The notes under the pieces were generated by a model. The model was not told where the DNA came from and searched no databases. It saw only the letters and a list, made by a program, of their open reading frames with translations. A stretch of DNA of 64,000 nt from Shinella zoogloeoides (GTDB taxonomy: Bacteria > Pseudomonadota > Alphaproteobacteria > Rhizobiales > Rhizobiaceae). A program made the translations under genes and the position numbers. This document shows, one piece after another, positions 7,205 through 16,622 of the stretch. Location of the stretch: contig NZ_CP132311.1 of NCBI RefSeq assembly GCF_030733845.1, forward strand, positions 124,001 to 188,000. The letters run 5' to 3'. Position 1 is the first letter of the stretch; each line of letters starts with the position of its first letter.

Positions 7205-9168
7205 ACGCTCACCCTGGTGCGCTTGGTATCGTAGCACGAGCGCTGGCGGTCTCGATCCGGCCGACGCCGCCGATGCCGTTTCCGGCCTGGCTTGCGTCGA
7301 ACATCGTGCTGGTCGATGGCTCCCGCAAGGGCGAGTTCTGGTCCGCGGAGGATGCGCCGTACCTTCTGGAAATCGCGGAGTGCCTGAGCCAGGAGCACCC
7401 GTGCAATCTCGTGACAGTGCGCAAGGCGCAGCAGACCGGCGTTTCCATCCTTGCCCTGGCGTGGATGCTCTACATTGCGGAGATGTGCCCGGACAATGCG
7501 CTCTATGCGGCGCCGGGCATCGACCTTTTGCAGGACCTCAACAGCGGCAAGCTGCAGCCGCTGATCGATACATGGCAGGAGAAAACCGAAAAGCGCGTCA
7601 TCGACGCCACCGGCTCGACGACCTACACCAAGAAGGTAGGGCAGGACACCTTCATCTATCTCGGCAACGCCAACACGAAGAAGGATCTGTCGGGTAAGAC
7701 GGTCCGCTATGGCGTAAAGGACGAGGTGTCGAAGTGGGAATTCTTCCCGGACGGTTCGGATCCGGAGACGTTGTTCTTCGGCCGCTTCACGGCATTCCGC
7801 CGGCAGAAGACCTACAAGATCCTCGAGCTTTCGACGCCCGAACTCGACAGCGGCGATGCGCTCGGGGAAGGGCCCGGCCACTGCCGTATCGACAGATCCT
7901 TTCGTCGATCGGACCAGAGGTTCTGGCACATCAAATGCCCGGAATGCGCTTTCGAGCAGGTTCAATACGATCAGAACCTCGTCATCGACCGGGCTCATCC
8001 GCACCGCACGACGATGCGGTGCGTCCATTGCGGGCACCTCATCTCCGAAATGGAGCGCGTGACCTGCGTTCGCGCGGGTCGCTATATCCCGACGCTGGCC
8101 GGGCCTGATCGTCATCCGGGCTTTCATGTCGATGCGTTCATGTCGCTGATGATGTCCTATGAGGCGATTGCCGAGGACCGGATATCGTCGGAGGGCAAGG
8201 GCGAGTCCGGTGCGAAGGATTACAGCAACCTGGTGCTGGCGCTGGCCTACCAGATGAAGGGAAATGCGCCCGACCACGTTCGCCTGATGGAGCGGCGTGA
8301 AGACTACCAGCCGGAGACGATCCCCGCAGGCGGCCTCCTGTTCGTCGGAGGTGCGGACGTCCAGGGCCACGGTATTTACGTAGAACTCGTCGCATTCGGC
8401 CAGGATCGCCAGAGCTGGACCGTCGCGGCCGCGTACCTGCCGGGCGAAACCGACAATCCGCAGGCCGGCGCGTGGATTCTTCTCGACGAGTTCACGTCGC
8501 GCGAGTTTCCCGACGCCCATGGCGTCCTGCGCACGCTCGATGCGCTCGGGGTGGATTCGGGCTATCGTACCAACCAGGTGCTCGAATGGTGCCGACGTCG
8601 GCCGAACACCTATGCGGTCAAAGGCGAGCCCGGCCGGGGTCGTCCGGCGATCAGCCAGCCGCAGCGCAAGTCGGTGACGAAGAAGGGCAAGCGCAAACGG
8701 TACGGCTCGACGATGTCATGGCCGGTCGGCACCTGGTCGCTGAAGGCGGAGTTTTACGGCAACCTGCACAAGACCGGCCTGGCCGCCGGCGAGCCTTGCG
8801 ACCCACCGGGCTATTGCCACTTCCACAAGGAGCTCGGCGAGGAGTTCTTCCAGCAGATCACGGCCGAATATTTCGAGCAGAAGCTGATCCGCGGGAAACT
8901 GTTCGAGGAATGGAAGCCGCGCCGGGTGGATAACCACTGGCTCGATTGCCGCATCTACGCGATGGCCATGGCCGAGCACATTGGCCTTTCGCGCATGTCG
9001 CCCGCCGATTGGGCTCGGCTCCGCGCAGTGTACGAACCCGCCGTGGACGTCGATCTCCTGTCGTCGGCCCCAGAACGCATTGCCGCGGCTGCGCCCCTCG
9101 CTCCCGCCCCACCAGCGGAAAAGAAGCCCGCGCGCCGCAATGTGCAGTGGGCAGCCTACAGAAAGTAG
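7201..9168 (+). CDS. Terminase large subunit, GpA family
   Basis: 655 aa with GTG start overlapping the small-subunit stop. Residues 73-82 (VRKAQQTGVS) are the Walker A-like motif of GpA terminases, and the ATPase domain spans about residues 40-280. A zinc-ribbon-like pair of CxxC motifs (CPEC and CVHC, around 245-280) follows. The second half is the nuclease domain, ending in the typical DCRIYAMAMAEH motif. It powers DNA entry into the procapsid through the portal and cuts concatemers. Length matches lambda gpA (641 aa). Confidence 0.95.
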   Translation: MNAHPGALGIVARALAVSIRPTPPMPFPAWLASNIVLVDGSRKGEFWSAEDAPYLLEIAECLSQEHPCNLVTVRKAQQTGVSILALAWMLYIAEMCPDNALYAAPGIDLLQDLNSGKLQPLIDTWQEKTEKRVIDATGSTTYTKKVGQDTFIYLGNANTKKDLSGKTVRYGVKDEVSKWEFFPDGSDPETLFFGRFTAFRRQKTYKILELSTPELDSGDALGEGPGHCRIDRSFRRSDQRFWHIKCPECAFEQVQYDQNLVIDRAHPHRTTMRCVHCGHLISEMERVTCVRAGRYIPTLAGPDRHPGFHVDAFMSLMMSYEAIAEDRISSEGKGESGAKDYSNLVLALAYQMKGNAPDHVRLMERREDYQPETIPAGGLLFVGGADVQGHGIYVELVAFGQDRQSWTVAAAYLPGETDNPQAGAWILLDEFTSREFPDAHGVLRTLDALGVDSGYRTNQVLEWCRRRPNTYAVKGEPGRGRPAISQPQRKSVTKKGKRKRYGSTMSWPVGTWSLKAEFYGNLHKTGLAAGEPCDPPGYCHFHKELGEEFFQQITAEYFEQKLIRGKLFEEWKPRRVDNHWLDCRIYAMAMAEHIGLSRMSPADWARLRAVYEPAVDVDLLSSAPERIAAAAPLAPAPPAEKKPARRNVQWAAYRK

Positions 9169-9175
9169 CTCTGGA

Positions 9176-10831
9176 ATGGATACACCGAAGCCAAAGGTCA
9201 GGATCCCCGCCGGGCGATCCGTCGCGACATCGCTGGGTGCTCCGAAGCCAGCGGCTCGCCCGGCGGAGATGCGTTACCTCAATCGGGATCGCACCGGCGT
9301 CCTGTCCCTGCGTCACGCCGTTCGCCGGGACGGCCGGCACGACGTGCGGGAAGCGGCGTTGCGCGCGTCGGCACTGGCGTTCGACTTCATGCAGAATTCC
9401 GGCTGGATCGCCGGCGCATGCGACCAGATGATCGTCGACACGATCGGAACCGAGCTGAAGCTGAACGCCCGGCCGGATTTTGCCAAGCTCGGATATACCG
9501 ATCAGGAGCGGTCGGAATGGTGCAAGGTCGTCGAGGCGGAGTGGCGACGCTGGTCGTGGAATCCGCGTGAATGCGATCTCGCGGGCAAGGCGACGATCGC
9601 GGAAATGTGCGACGGCCTGATGCGGTACTATATCGGCGGCGGCGAGGGCTTCGGCGTCATCTCGTATTTCGACGAACGCATGCGCCGGGCCTATGGCGTC
9701 CAGACCGGTACGAAGGTCAACATCGTCGCGCCGCATCGCGTGCCGCATATCACCCGCGAATTCGAGGGTCTCGAAGGCGGCATCTTCCACGACGCGATCG
9801 GGCGCCCGACGCATTGCAGGTTCAAGCGCCGCGAAGGCGGCATGGATGTCGACCATGACCTTGCCTTCCTGTTGCCGAACGGGCTGGCGCAGGTCGTCCA
9901 TGTTCTCGACCGCGGGGACAATCCGGATAGTCCGCGCGGCATCTCCATCATGGCGCCCATCCTGAAGGTCATCGCGCAGAGCGACCAGTTGGCGGATGCG
10001 ACGCTCGCCACCGCTCTCCTGCAGACGATCTTTGCCGCCGTCATCAAGAGCCCGGAGCCGAGCGAAGAGGCCTTCCAGGCTATCCAGACGCTTGCCGATA
10101 CCGGCGTTGGCAAGGTCGAAGGGATCGACCAGCTTGCCCAGGATTTCATCGACGTGTGGGGCGCCCGGTTCGAAGCCCTCAAATCCGGCGGGATCAATCT
10201 CGCGGACACGGCGCGCATCGGTCATCTCGGGCCTGGGGAAGAGCTGGATTTCAAGACGGCGGGCACGCCCGGCGGAAACTACCTTCCGTTCAACAAGAAC
10301 CTCCAACGGGAAATGGCCCGTCGCCTGGGCGTGACAATCGAGAGCTTCTCGATGGATTTTACCGAGGCCAGCTATTCCTCGGTGCGCATGGCAACGGCGA
10401 CGATCCACCCGATCGCCACCCGCCGCCGCGAGCGTATTCCCGCTCCCTTCTGCCAGGCGGTTTACGAGGCGTTTCTCGACGAGAAGGTTGCTACGGGCGC
10501 CATCCCCTTCAAAGGTGGATACCGCGCCTTTGCCGCGAACCGCGACAAGGTCTGCTGGGCGGAATGGCAGGGCCCGGCAAAGCCGTCTGCCGATGACTAC
10601 AAAAGCGCCAATGCGGCGAAGGTGCGACTGGAAACCGGCGTTTCCTCGCTGGCGGACGAATGCGCCGAGTACGGTCGCGACTGGGAAGAGACCGCCGCGC
10701 AGCGCGAGCGCGAGCTGAAGGCGATTACCGGCATGGGCCTCCCCAATCCGTTCGAGCGTGTGCGCGGGGGTGGCGGTCCTGAGGGCGGCGCTGTCGAGGG
10801 CGATCGTGAGCCGGCGAGGACGAAGGCATGA
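9176..10831 (+). CDS. Portal protein, lambda gpB family
   Basis: 551 aa from ATG 9176, seven bases after the terminase stop. The sequence matches the lambda-family portal proteins: LRHAVRRDGRHDVREAALRAS at the N-terminus, the WIAGACDQMIVDTIGTELKLNA motif, and FNKNLQREMARRLGV before the C-terminal wing. It forms the dodecameric ring at one capsid vertex through which DNA enters and leaves. The stop overlaps the ATG of the gpW-like gene. Confidence 0.95.
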   Translation: MDTPKPKVRIPAGRSVATSLGAPKPAARPAEMRYLNRDRTGVLSLRHAVRRDGRHDVREAALRASALAFDFMQNSGWIAGACDQMIVDTIGTELKLNARPDFAKLGYTDQERSEWCKVVEAEWRRWSWNPRECDLAGKATIAEMCDGLMRYYIGGGEGFGVISYFDERMRRAYGVQTGTKVNIVAPHRVPHITREFEGLEGGIFHDAIGRPTHCRFKRREGGMDVDHDLAFLLPNGLAQVVHVLDRGDNPDSPRGISIMAPILKVIAQSDQLADATLATALLQTIFAAVIKSPEPSEEAFQAIQTLADTGVGKVEGIDQLAQDFIDVWGARFEALKSGGINLADTARIGHLGPGEELDFKTAGTPGGNYLPFNKNLQREMARRLGVTIESFSMDFTEASYSSVRMATATIHPIATRRRERIPAPFCQAVYEAFLDEKVATGAIPFKGGYRAFAANRDKVCWAEWQGPAKPSADDYKSANAAKVRLETGVSSLADECAEYGRDWEETAAQRERELKAITGMGLPNPFERVRGGGGPEGGAVEGDREPARTKA

Positions 10832-11130
10832 GCGAGCCCCTGCAGCCGAACATCGTCATCATCGCCGGTACGCCGGTCGATGTGAACGACCCCTGCGCAT
10901 TGTGCCGGGCACTCCAGGCCTATCGGGTACGTCTCGCAACAGGCGGCGTGGTCGAGGAAATCGAGATCCGCTCTCCCGTCACGACCCGCCGGACGCGATT
11001 TTCATCCGGGTCGAAGATGGCCGATCTCGACGCGATGATTGCCGATGCCAAGGCTGCCTGCGAGGCCAGCCTTGGTTCAACACCAAAGCGGACGCGCTAC
11101 GCGATCAGCGCCCGGTACCGCCCTTACTGA
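10828..11130 (+). CDS. gpW-like head-tail joining protein
   Basis: 100 aa, ATGA overlap with the portal gene. The centre and C-terminus (ALQAYRVRLATGGVVEEIEI and MADLDAMIADAKAACEA) resemble gpW-type connectors, which have an alpha-beta-alpha fold with the pattern LxxYxxLxTG. gpW seals packaged DNA and provides the platform for the next connector. Position directly after the portal supports this, although in lambda gpW precedes the portal. Confidence 0.7.
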   Translation: MSEPLQPNIVIIAGTPVDVNDPCALCRALQAYRVRLATGGVVEEIEIRSPVTTRRTRFSSGSKMADLDAMIADAKAACEASLGSTPKRTRYAISARYRPY

Positions 11131-11140
11131 GGATCACATC

Positions 11141-12184
11141 ATGGCTGCCATTCTTGAAGACGGAAAGCTTCGGCTCTCCGGCTATGTCGGCGACTACTAT
11201 TTTTCGGATGGCTTCACCTCGTCCGACGTCGTCGTTGCCCTCGCATCGATCGACGACGGTGATGACCTGACGGTCCATATCAATTCGGGTGGCGGCGTCG
11301 CAACGGAAGGCGCCGCCATCCATGCGCTGTTGTCGGCCCGCAAGGGTGTCACCGACGTCGTGATCGAGGGCATTGCGGCATCCGCTGCCTCGCTCATCGC
11401 AATGGCGGGCGCGACGGTCACCATGTCGGCCGGCGCGGTCATGATGATCCACGATCCGAGCGGATACACGTTCGGGACCAGCGACGACCATTCGAAGACG
11501 ATCGAAGGTCTCGAGGCGCTCGCGACGGCCTATGCGCGCGTCTATGCGCAGAAGTCGGGGAAGACCGCCGAGGAATGCCGCGAGATCATGAAGGATGAGC
11601 GCTGGCTCACGCCCGAGCAGGCCGTCGCGGAAGGTTTCGCGGACGAAACCACCGAGGCGAAGGCACTCGCTGTCGCGGCTTTCGACTATCGCCTCTATGC
11701 GCACGCGCCGAAGCGCCTGACCGCGCTTGCCGTGAAAAAGGATTGGTCCGCCGCCCCGGCTGACCGAAAGGCGGCGCCGTCCGCCGCTTCCACCCGTCAA
11801 CCACAGGAGACATCCATGACGGAAAAAACGAAGGCGGACGAAATGACCGCCGCCGTAGCCCAGGCAAAAGCCGATGCCGCTGCCCGGATCAAGGCAATCA
11901 TGACCTCTCCCGAGGCGAACGGCCGCGAACAGCAGGCCGAGCACCTGGCGTACGAAACCGACATGGCCGCCGATGCCGCCGTCAAGATTCTCGCCACGGC
12001 GCCGCAGGGAGCCGCCGCCGCGGACGAACCGGCCGCTGATGACGATACGCCGGATCCGAAGACCTACGAGGCCAGCCGCATCGCCGGCGCCGGCCTCGGC
12101 GGGAAGACCAAGACGCAACAGCCGCAGGCGAGCGGATCCCTCGTCGCCAACATGCGCAAACTACTCGGCAAGGAGGCCGTATAA
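11141..12184 (+). CDS. Head maturation protease, ClpP/S49-like, with C-terminal scaffold domain
   Basis: 347 aa. Residues 1-190 are a ClpP-like serine protease: HINSGGGVATEG substrate-binding loop, nucleophile Ser81 in IAASAAS, and His104 in MMIHDPSG. The remaining part, after a basic linker, is an alanine-rich, acidic helical domain like a scaffold. This matches lambda gpC, where the protease carries the scaffold Nu3 as its C-terminus. It should cut scaffold and portal during capsid maturation. An internal in-frame start at 11816 with a strong ribosome binding site would release the scaffold alone. Confidence 0.92.
   Translation: MAAILEDGKLRLSGYVGDYYFSDGFTSSDVVVALASIDDGDDLTVHINSGGGVATEGAAIHALLSARKGVTDVVIEGIAASAASLIAMAGATVTMSAGAVMMIHDPSGYTFGTSDDHSKTIEGLEALATAYARVYAQKSGKTAEECREIMKDERWLTPEQAVAEGFADETTEAKALAVAAFDYRLYAHAPKRLTALAVKKDWSAAPADRKAAPSAASTRQPQETSMTEKTKADEMTAAVAQAKADAAARIKAIMTSPEANGREQQAEHLAYETDMAADAAVKILATAPQGAAAADEPAADDDTPDPKTYEASRIAGAGLGGKTKTQQPQASGSLVANMRKLLGKEAV
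11816..12184 (+). CDS. Nested scaffold protein (internal start, Nu3-like)
   Basis: 122 aa, in frame with the protease gene. AGGAG at 11805-11809 is 6 bases before ATG 11816, a better ribosome binding site than many true starts in this window. The product (MTEKTKADEMTAAVAQ onward) is acidic, alanine-rich and helical, as expected for an assembly scaffold. Lambda Nu3 is made in exactly this way from inside gene C. The 1-bp overlap of the stop with the decoration gene is shared. Confidence 0.7.
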   Translation: MTEKTKADEMTAAVAQAKADAAARIKAIMTSPEANGREQQAEHLAYETDMAADAAVKILATAPQGAAAADEPAADDDTPDPKTYEASRIAGAGLGGKTKTQQPQASGSLVANMRKLLGKEAV

Positions 12185-12573
12185 TGCCCACGATCAATGA
12201 AGGCCGCTATGCCAGCGACTGGCTGAAGGCGGAAAGCCACACGTCCGGCTACTCGCGCGAGGAAGTGATCGTCGTCAGCGGCGCCGGCAAGCTCGTCTCC
12301 GGCACTGTCCTCGGCAAGATCACGGCATCGGGAAAGTACACGCCCGTCACCGTCGCTGCAGCAGACGGCTCGCAGAACGCCGCCGGCATTCTCCTCGACG
12401 CTGTCGATGCATCCACGGCGGACGTCTCGGCGGTGATCATCGCGCGCGACGCCATCGTCGTCCAGCAGGGCCTCGTCTATGGCGCCGACGTCAACACGGC
12501 GCCGGAGCGGCTCGCGGTGCAGAACGCGCTGCGTGCGCTCAATCCCCCCATCCTCGTACGCGAAGGAGCGTAA
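12184..12573 (+). CDS. Head decoration protein, lambda gpD family
   Basis: 129 aa. It has the gpD pattern of an N-terminal arm, a beta-rich body with GTVLGKITASGKY and AAGILLDAVDAS, and a C-terminal segment ending PPILVREGA. Trimers of this family bind the expanded capsid at threefold sites and stabilise it. Located between the protease/scaffold and the major capsid gene exactly as in lambda (C-Nu3-D-E). Confidence 0.93.
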   Translation: MPTINEGRYASDWLKAESHTSGYSREEVIVVSGAGKLVSGTVLGKITASGKYTPVTVAAADGSQNAAGILLDAVDASTADVSAVIIARDAIVVQQGLVYGADVNTAPERLAVQNALRALNPPILVREGA

Positions 12574-12576
12574 GCC

Positions 12577-13614
12577 ATGCTGAGCATCGTAGATATCTTC
12601 GGCAATGCCGCCTTCAGCTCCACATCGCTGACGCAGGCCATCAACATCGTGCCGAACGACTATGGCCGCATTCGCGATCTCGGGCTGTTCGCCAACGAGC
12701 CGATCCCGACCACGACGGTGGCGGTGCAGTTCGAAAACGGCACGCTCAACCTCCTGCCGACCCGCGAACGCGGCGCGCCGTCCTCGCTCGGCATGCCGGA
12801 AAAGCGGAACGCCAAGCAGTTTGCCTGCTTCCACATTCCGCACGACGATTTCGTGCGCGCCGACGACGTGCAGAACATCATCGCGCGCGTCGGGCAGGAG
12901 GGTGTCCTGGAATCAGTCGAGACGCTGGTCAACCGGAAACAGATCGTCATGCGGCGCAAGCATGCGATCACGCTGGAGCACATGCGCATGAGCGCCCTGC
13001 GCGGCGAGATCCTCGACAGCGACGGCTCCTCGCTGCTCAACCTGTTCACGTCCTTCGGCGTAACGCAGAAGGAGATCGACTTCGTGCTTGGGACGGCCAA
13101 CACGGATGTCGGCGCCAAGATCGACGAGGTCGTCGCTTACATGGAGGACAACCTCAAGGGCGAGGTGATGGACGGCGTGCATGTCCTCGCATCCCCGGAG
13201 TGGTTTGCCAAACTCGTCGGCCACGCCACCATCAAGGATGCCTGGAAATACTACGACGGCCTCTACAACGTCCTGCGCGAGAACGTCCGCAAGAAGTTCG
13301 TCCACCGCGGCGTCACCTTCGAGGAATACCGAGGCGCGGCGAACTTCCTCCAGGAAGACGGGACCTACGGCACGCGTCGCTTCATCCCGGCGAACGAAGC
13401 AATCGCCATCCCCATGGGCACGACGGACACCTTCACGACCTACTGGGGCCCGGCCGATTTCATCGACACGGTCAACACCCTCGGCGAGGAAATCTATGTC
13501 CGCCAGGCCGTCGATCCCGAGTTCCAGCGCTGGGTGAAAATCCACAGCCAGTCGAACCCGCTGCCGATGGTCAAGCGGCCGGCGCTTCTCGTGAAGCTCA
13601 CCACCAGCAACTGA
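12577..13614 (+). CDS. Major capsid protein, lambda gpE family
   Basis: 345 aa, close to lambda gpE (341 aa). Typical features are the N-terminal IVPNDYGRIRDLGLF, the RERGAPSS segment, GEILDSDGS, and the C-terminal WVKIHSQSNPLPMVKRPALLVKL. It forms the icosahedral shell with the HK97 fold. Three bases separate it from the decoration gene. Confidence 0.96.
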   Translation: MLSIVDIFGNAAFSSTSLTQAINIVPNDYGRIRDLGLFANEPIPTTTVAVQFENGTLNLLPTRERGAPSSLGMPEKRNAKQFACFHIPHDDFVRADDVQNIIARVGQEGVLESVETLVNRKQIVMRRKHAITLEHMRMSALRGEILDSDGSSLLNLFTSFGVTQKEIDFVLGTANTDVGAKIDEVVAYMEDNLKGEVMDGVHVLASPEWFAKLVGHATIKDAWKYYDGLYNVLRENVRKKFVHRGVTFEEYRGAANFLQEDGTYGTRRFIPANEAIAIPMGTTDTFTTYWGPADFIDTVNTLGEEIYVRQAVDPEFQRWVKIHSQSNPLPMVKRPALLVKLTTSN

Positions 13615-13624
13615 GGATAGCCCG

Positions 13625-13792
13625 ATGCAGGTACGCAACAAGACGACCGGCGAAGTGGAAACGCTTCGCCATGGACCCGCGACCGACGGGGTGACCGCCG
13701 GAACGCACGAGTTCGTCAACATCGAAGTCAATGGCGACGAACCGAAGACCGACAAGGCCACACCTTCGAAGCCGGCAAAGGCAGAGAAGTAG
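13625..13792 (+). CDS. Small lysine-rich phage protein downstream of capsid
   Basis: 55 aa (MQVRNKTTGEVETLRHG at the start, lysine/alanine-rich end). It begins 10 bases after the capsid stop and ends 2 bases before the next ATG, so it fills a slot in the tightly packed late operon. Lambda FI occupies this slot, but similarity cannot be judged at this length. Role unknown. Confidence 0.65.
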   Translation: MQVRNKTTGEVETLRHGPATDGVTAGTHEFVNIEVNGDEPKTDKATPSKPAKAEK

Positions 13793-13794
13793 CC

Positions 13795-14178
13795 ATGTCC
13801 TGGAAAGATGACCTCGCGACAACCGACAGCCTTGTCGCGGGGTATTTCGACACCGATTCCTGCAGGCTGGTGCCGCGTACCGGCGGCATCGGGGTCAACC
13901 ACGGGCGGCAGGACGACGCCAGCCGCGAGGCGTTCGATTTCCTTGGCTCGCTCGATGAGCAGCCGTCGGGCGACCTGATGGCGCGGCATCGATCCAGCGA
14001 TCCGGCTGCCGGCAAGGCCAACCCTTACTACGACGCCGTGCTGACGGCGCTCGTGACGGGTTGGCCCTGGCTGCCCCGGAGGGATGACCATGTCGTCGTT
14101 GGCGGCGTGACGTGGCGGATCATGGCGGATGCGACCGATGGCACCGCTCGCCGCGCCTGGTATATGAACAGGAACTGA
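13795..14178 (+). CDS. Probable head-tail connector protein
   Basis: 127 aa. The beginning (MSWKDDLATTDSLVAGYFDTDSC) and the C-terminal beta pattern (DHVVVGGVTWRIM) are typical of small phage head-tail attachment proteins of the lambda FII type. No catalytic motif. Position between capsid and tail genes supports a role at the neck. The assignment is by size, pattern and place rather than a firm match. Confidence 0.6.
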   Translation: MSWKDDLATTDSLVAGYFDTDSCRLVPRTGGIGVNHGRQDDASREAFDFLGSLDEQPSGDLMARHRSSDPAAGKANPYYDAVLTALVTGWPWLPRRDDHVVVGGVTWRIMADATDGTARRAWYMNRN

Positions 14179-14181
14179 CCG

Positions 14182-14889
14182 ATGCTCTTCGCAGAAGCCG
14201 CCCGGCTGGCCTTGATCGAGACCATCTGCCCGACGTCCGCGATCGTCACGGGCGAGGGTTTTCCGACGCTCGCGGGCGGGAGCATCTTTGACAGCCGGGC
14301 CGCGCGCGGCGCCGAGCTTGACGCATCGCGCGCGTTCACGCCGACGGTCGCGGTCTACACGGTCGAAAGCTCCGCCAATCTGCGCGGCCCGCTCTCTGAT
14401 GCGTCGGATCGCGAGGCGCGCGCCGTCCTCGACATCGTCACGGAATTGTCGGTGCTGGAGGGTGACGCGGACACGACGCCGCTTGCGGAGAACGATCCGC
14501 TTGCCCGGCTGGTGCTCGCCGCCCTGACATCCCAGGTGCGCTACCTGATCGAGCACGCACCTTCCGGGCGGTCATTCTTCCGGCGCTTCGTCAATTTGGT
14601 CGAGAGGATCGAAACGAAGACGCTTGTGGTGCCGGAGCTGGGCCTTCGCCTGCAGAGCCAGACGACGCGCGTTACGGTGCTTTGCGACGACGACGACTTC
14701 AACGTACCGGCCGGGGAGCTGCCGGAGCCGATCCGTTCTCTCCTGGTGGACCTTCCCGCAAATTCCTACGCGCGACAGCAGCTCCTTATCCTTGCGGCGG
14801 CGTTCGCGCCGCAGTCGCTTCCCGACCTCGAGGTCGCACGGTTCGAAACGAACCTTGGCGTTTCGGGCGAGGGCCTTCCGCAGAATTAA
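14182..14889 (+). CDS. Hypothetical tail-junction protein
   Basis: 235 aa with a mixed alpha/beta composition and no signal peptide or membrane segment. It stands where Mu-type and lambda-type phages encode tail terminator or tail completion proteins, just before the DUF2635 and sheath genes. I do not recognise the family. A terminator role would be consistent with position but is not shown by sequence. Confidence 0.6.
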   Translation: MLFAEAARLALIETICPTSAIVTGEGFPTLAGGSIFDSRAARGAELDASRAFTPTVAVYTVESSANLRGPLSDASDREARAVLDIVTELSVLEGDADTTPLAENDPLARLVLAALTSQVRYLIEHAPSGRSFFRRFVNLVERIETKTLVVPELGLRLQSQTTRVTVLCDDDDFNVPAGELPEPIRSLLVDLPANSYARQQLLILAAAFAPQSLPDLEVARFETNLGVSGEGLPQN

Positions 14890-14904
14890 GCAAAGGACAT
14901 CGCC

Positions 14905-15096
14905 ATGAAAGACCTTTATCGGCCGGCCGACGGTCGGCGCGTCATGCTGCCTGGTGGCAACGAAGACTGGCCGGTCAGCGGCCTGCCTGCCGATTTCTCC
15001 AATCCCTATGTCGCGCGGCTCGTCCGTGACGGCGATCTCGTCAAAGTCCCCCACACCCCCCGCAAGGGCAAGAAACCCGCAGGAGACGACGCATGA
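14905..15096 (+). CDS. DUF2635 protein, Mu-like
   Basis: 63 aa. The pattern KDLYRPADGRRVMLPGG at the start and VARLVRDGDLVKV later is the DUF2635 signature of small proteins encoded right before the sheath gene in Mu-like phages. The C-terminal end is lysine-rich. The stop overlaps the sheath start by 4 bases, indicating coupling. Function unknown. Confidence 0.85.
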   Translation: MKDLYRPADGRRVMLPGGNEDWPVSGLPADFSNPYVARLVRDGDLVKVPHTPRKGKKPAGDDA

Positions 15097-16595
15097 CCAG
15101 CAATATCCCGGGCAACCTGACGGCCCCGATCCTCGCCTTCGACGTCACCTCCGGCGGGCAGTTCGAAAACGAGAGCCGCGTGATCCTCATCGGCCACGGC
15201 CTTGCCGCGGCGGCGCTCGCCGCCGGCTCCATTGCCGCGTGTTCCTCCGCCATGGATGCGCGCATCCTCGCCGGCGCGGGTTCCATGCTCGAGGGCATGT
15301 TCCTCACGGCCCGCCGCAATGCGCCCGCGCAGGAAATCTGGCTTGCCAATGTCGCCGATACCGGAACGGCGGAGGTGCGCACCATCACCTGCGCCGCGCC
15401 GCCGGCAACCGGTGGCCAGGGCATTCTGTCGATCGCCGGCCGCACCTTCTCGATCGAGATCGCGGCAGGCGCCACGGCGGCGAACGTGGCCTCCGCCCTC
15501 GTCGTTGCGATCAACGGGTTCTACGACCGCCTCACGAAACAGTCGCTGCCCTATACCGCCGCCATCGACGGGGGCGACCCTGCCGTCGTCGAGGTCACCG
15601 CCCGGCACAAAGGCACCTACGCCGCCGCGCACGATTTCCATATCCCGGTTTCCGATGGCAACAACGCCTTCACCGGCCGGCTGACCTTCGCGACGGCAAC
15701 GGCCGGCGCCGGCCTCCCGGATCTCGCACCGGTGCTCGCCGCCATGGGGGACGATCCCTTCGAGACGATGATCTCGGCCTTCGGCGACGCCGACAATCTC
15801 ACGAAGGTGGCCGGCTTCCTCAGCAATACGTCCGGCCGCTGGTCCTATGCCCAGCAGCTCTACGGGCACTTCTTCTATACGCGGTCGGGAACGACGTCCG
15901 ACCTGACCACGGCCGGCCTTGCGCGGGATGACTGGCACATGACCCTCATTCCGCGCTTCGCGGCCGGTGGCAATGCCGAGCCGGATTACGAATTCCTCGC
16001 CGGCGTGGTGGCGCGCGTCGCGCCCTGGCTCGGCGGCGGATCGAACGGCGACGTCTCGCGCAACCAGACCGGCCTTGTCGTGGAGGGCATCACTGCGCCG
16101 CGGGACCGCGCCTATTGGCCCGAATATGCGACGCGCGATGCTTTCCTGAAAAACGGAGTTTCGACGTGGAAGGTCTCGCGCACGGGCGAGGTCATGATCG
16201 ACAAGCTCATCACCCAGCAGCAGACCACGAACGGTGCGCCCGACACGACCTTCCGCGATGTCCAGCGACCCTACCAGCTGATGTATGCGCTGAAGAAGTT
16301 CCGGGCCGATCTCGCCGCCGAACACTCGAACAAGGCGCTTTCCGCGGACAATCCCGACAACCTCGACGCCATCACCACCGTCAAGGAGATCAAGGCGACG
16401 CTGGTGCACAGCTATCTGGAAATGTCCGGCGTGCTGGAAAACGCCAACGCCGTGATCGACGCGCTCACCGTCGTGCGGGATCTGGCAAACCCCAACCGCG
16501 TCAACATCCACCTGCCGCTCGATTTCGTGAACCCGCTCGACATCTTCGCGGGCCTCGCCGTCGCCAACAGCCAGATCAACACCGTCGCCGCCTGA
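15093..16595 (+). CDS. Contractile tail sheath protein, Mu gpL-like
   Basis: 500 aa, matching Mu gpL (495 aa). Conserved parts are the N-terminal domain with LIGHGLAAAALAAGS, the central FGDADNLTKVAGFLSNTSG, and the C-terminal part with ITTVKEIKATLVHSYLEMS and NPNRVNIHLPLDFVNPL. It forms the sheath around the tail tube that contracts during DNA injection. With the tube gene it shows the phage is a myovirus. Confidence 0.95.
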   Translation: MTSNIPGNLTAPILAFDVTSGGQFENESRVILIGHGLAAAALAAGSIAACSSAMDARILAGAGSMLEGMFLTARRNAPAQEIWLANVADTGTAEVRTITCAAPPATGGQGILSIAGRTFSIEIAAGATAANVASALVVAINGFYDRLTKQSLPYTAAIDGGDPAVVEVTARHKGTYAAAHDFHIPVSDGNNAFTGRLTFATATAGAGLPDLAPVLAAMGDDPFETMISAFGDADNLTKVAGFLSNTSGRWSYAQQLYGHFFYTRSGTTSDLTTAGLARDDWHMTLIPRFAAGGNAEPDYEFLAGVVARVAPWLGGGSNGDVSRNQTGLVVEGITAPRDRAYWPEYATRDAFLKNGVSTWKVSRTGEVMIDKLITQQQTTNGAPDTTFRDVQRPYQLMYALKKFRADLAAEHSNKALSADNPDNLDAITTVKEIKATLVHSYLEMSGVLENANAVIDALTVVRDLANPNRVNIHLPLDFVNPLDIFAGLAVANSQINTVAA

Positions 16596-16622
16596 GCGGC
16601 GCCAGCACAAGGAACCTGAAAC

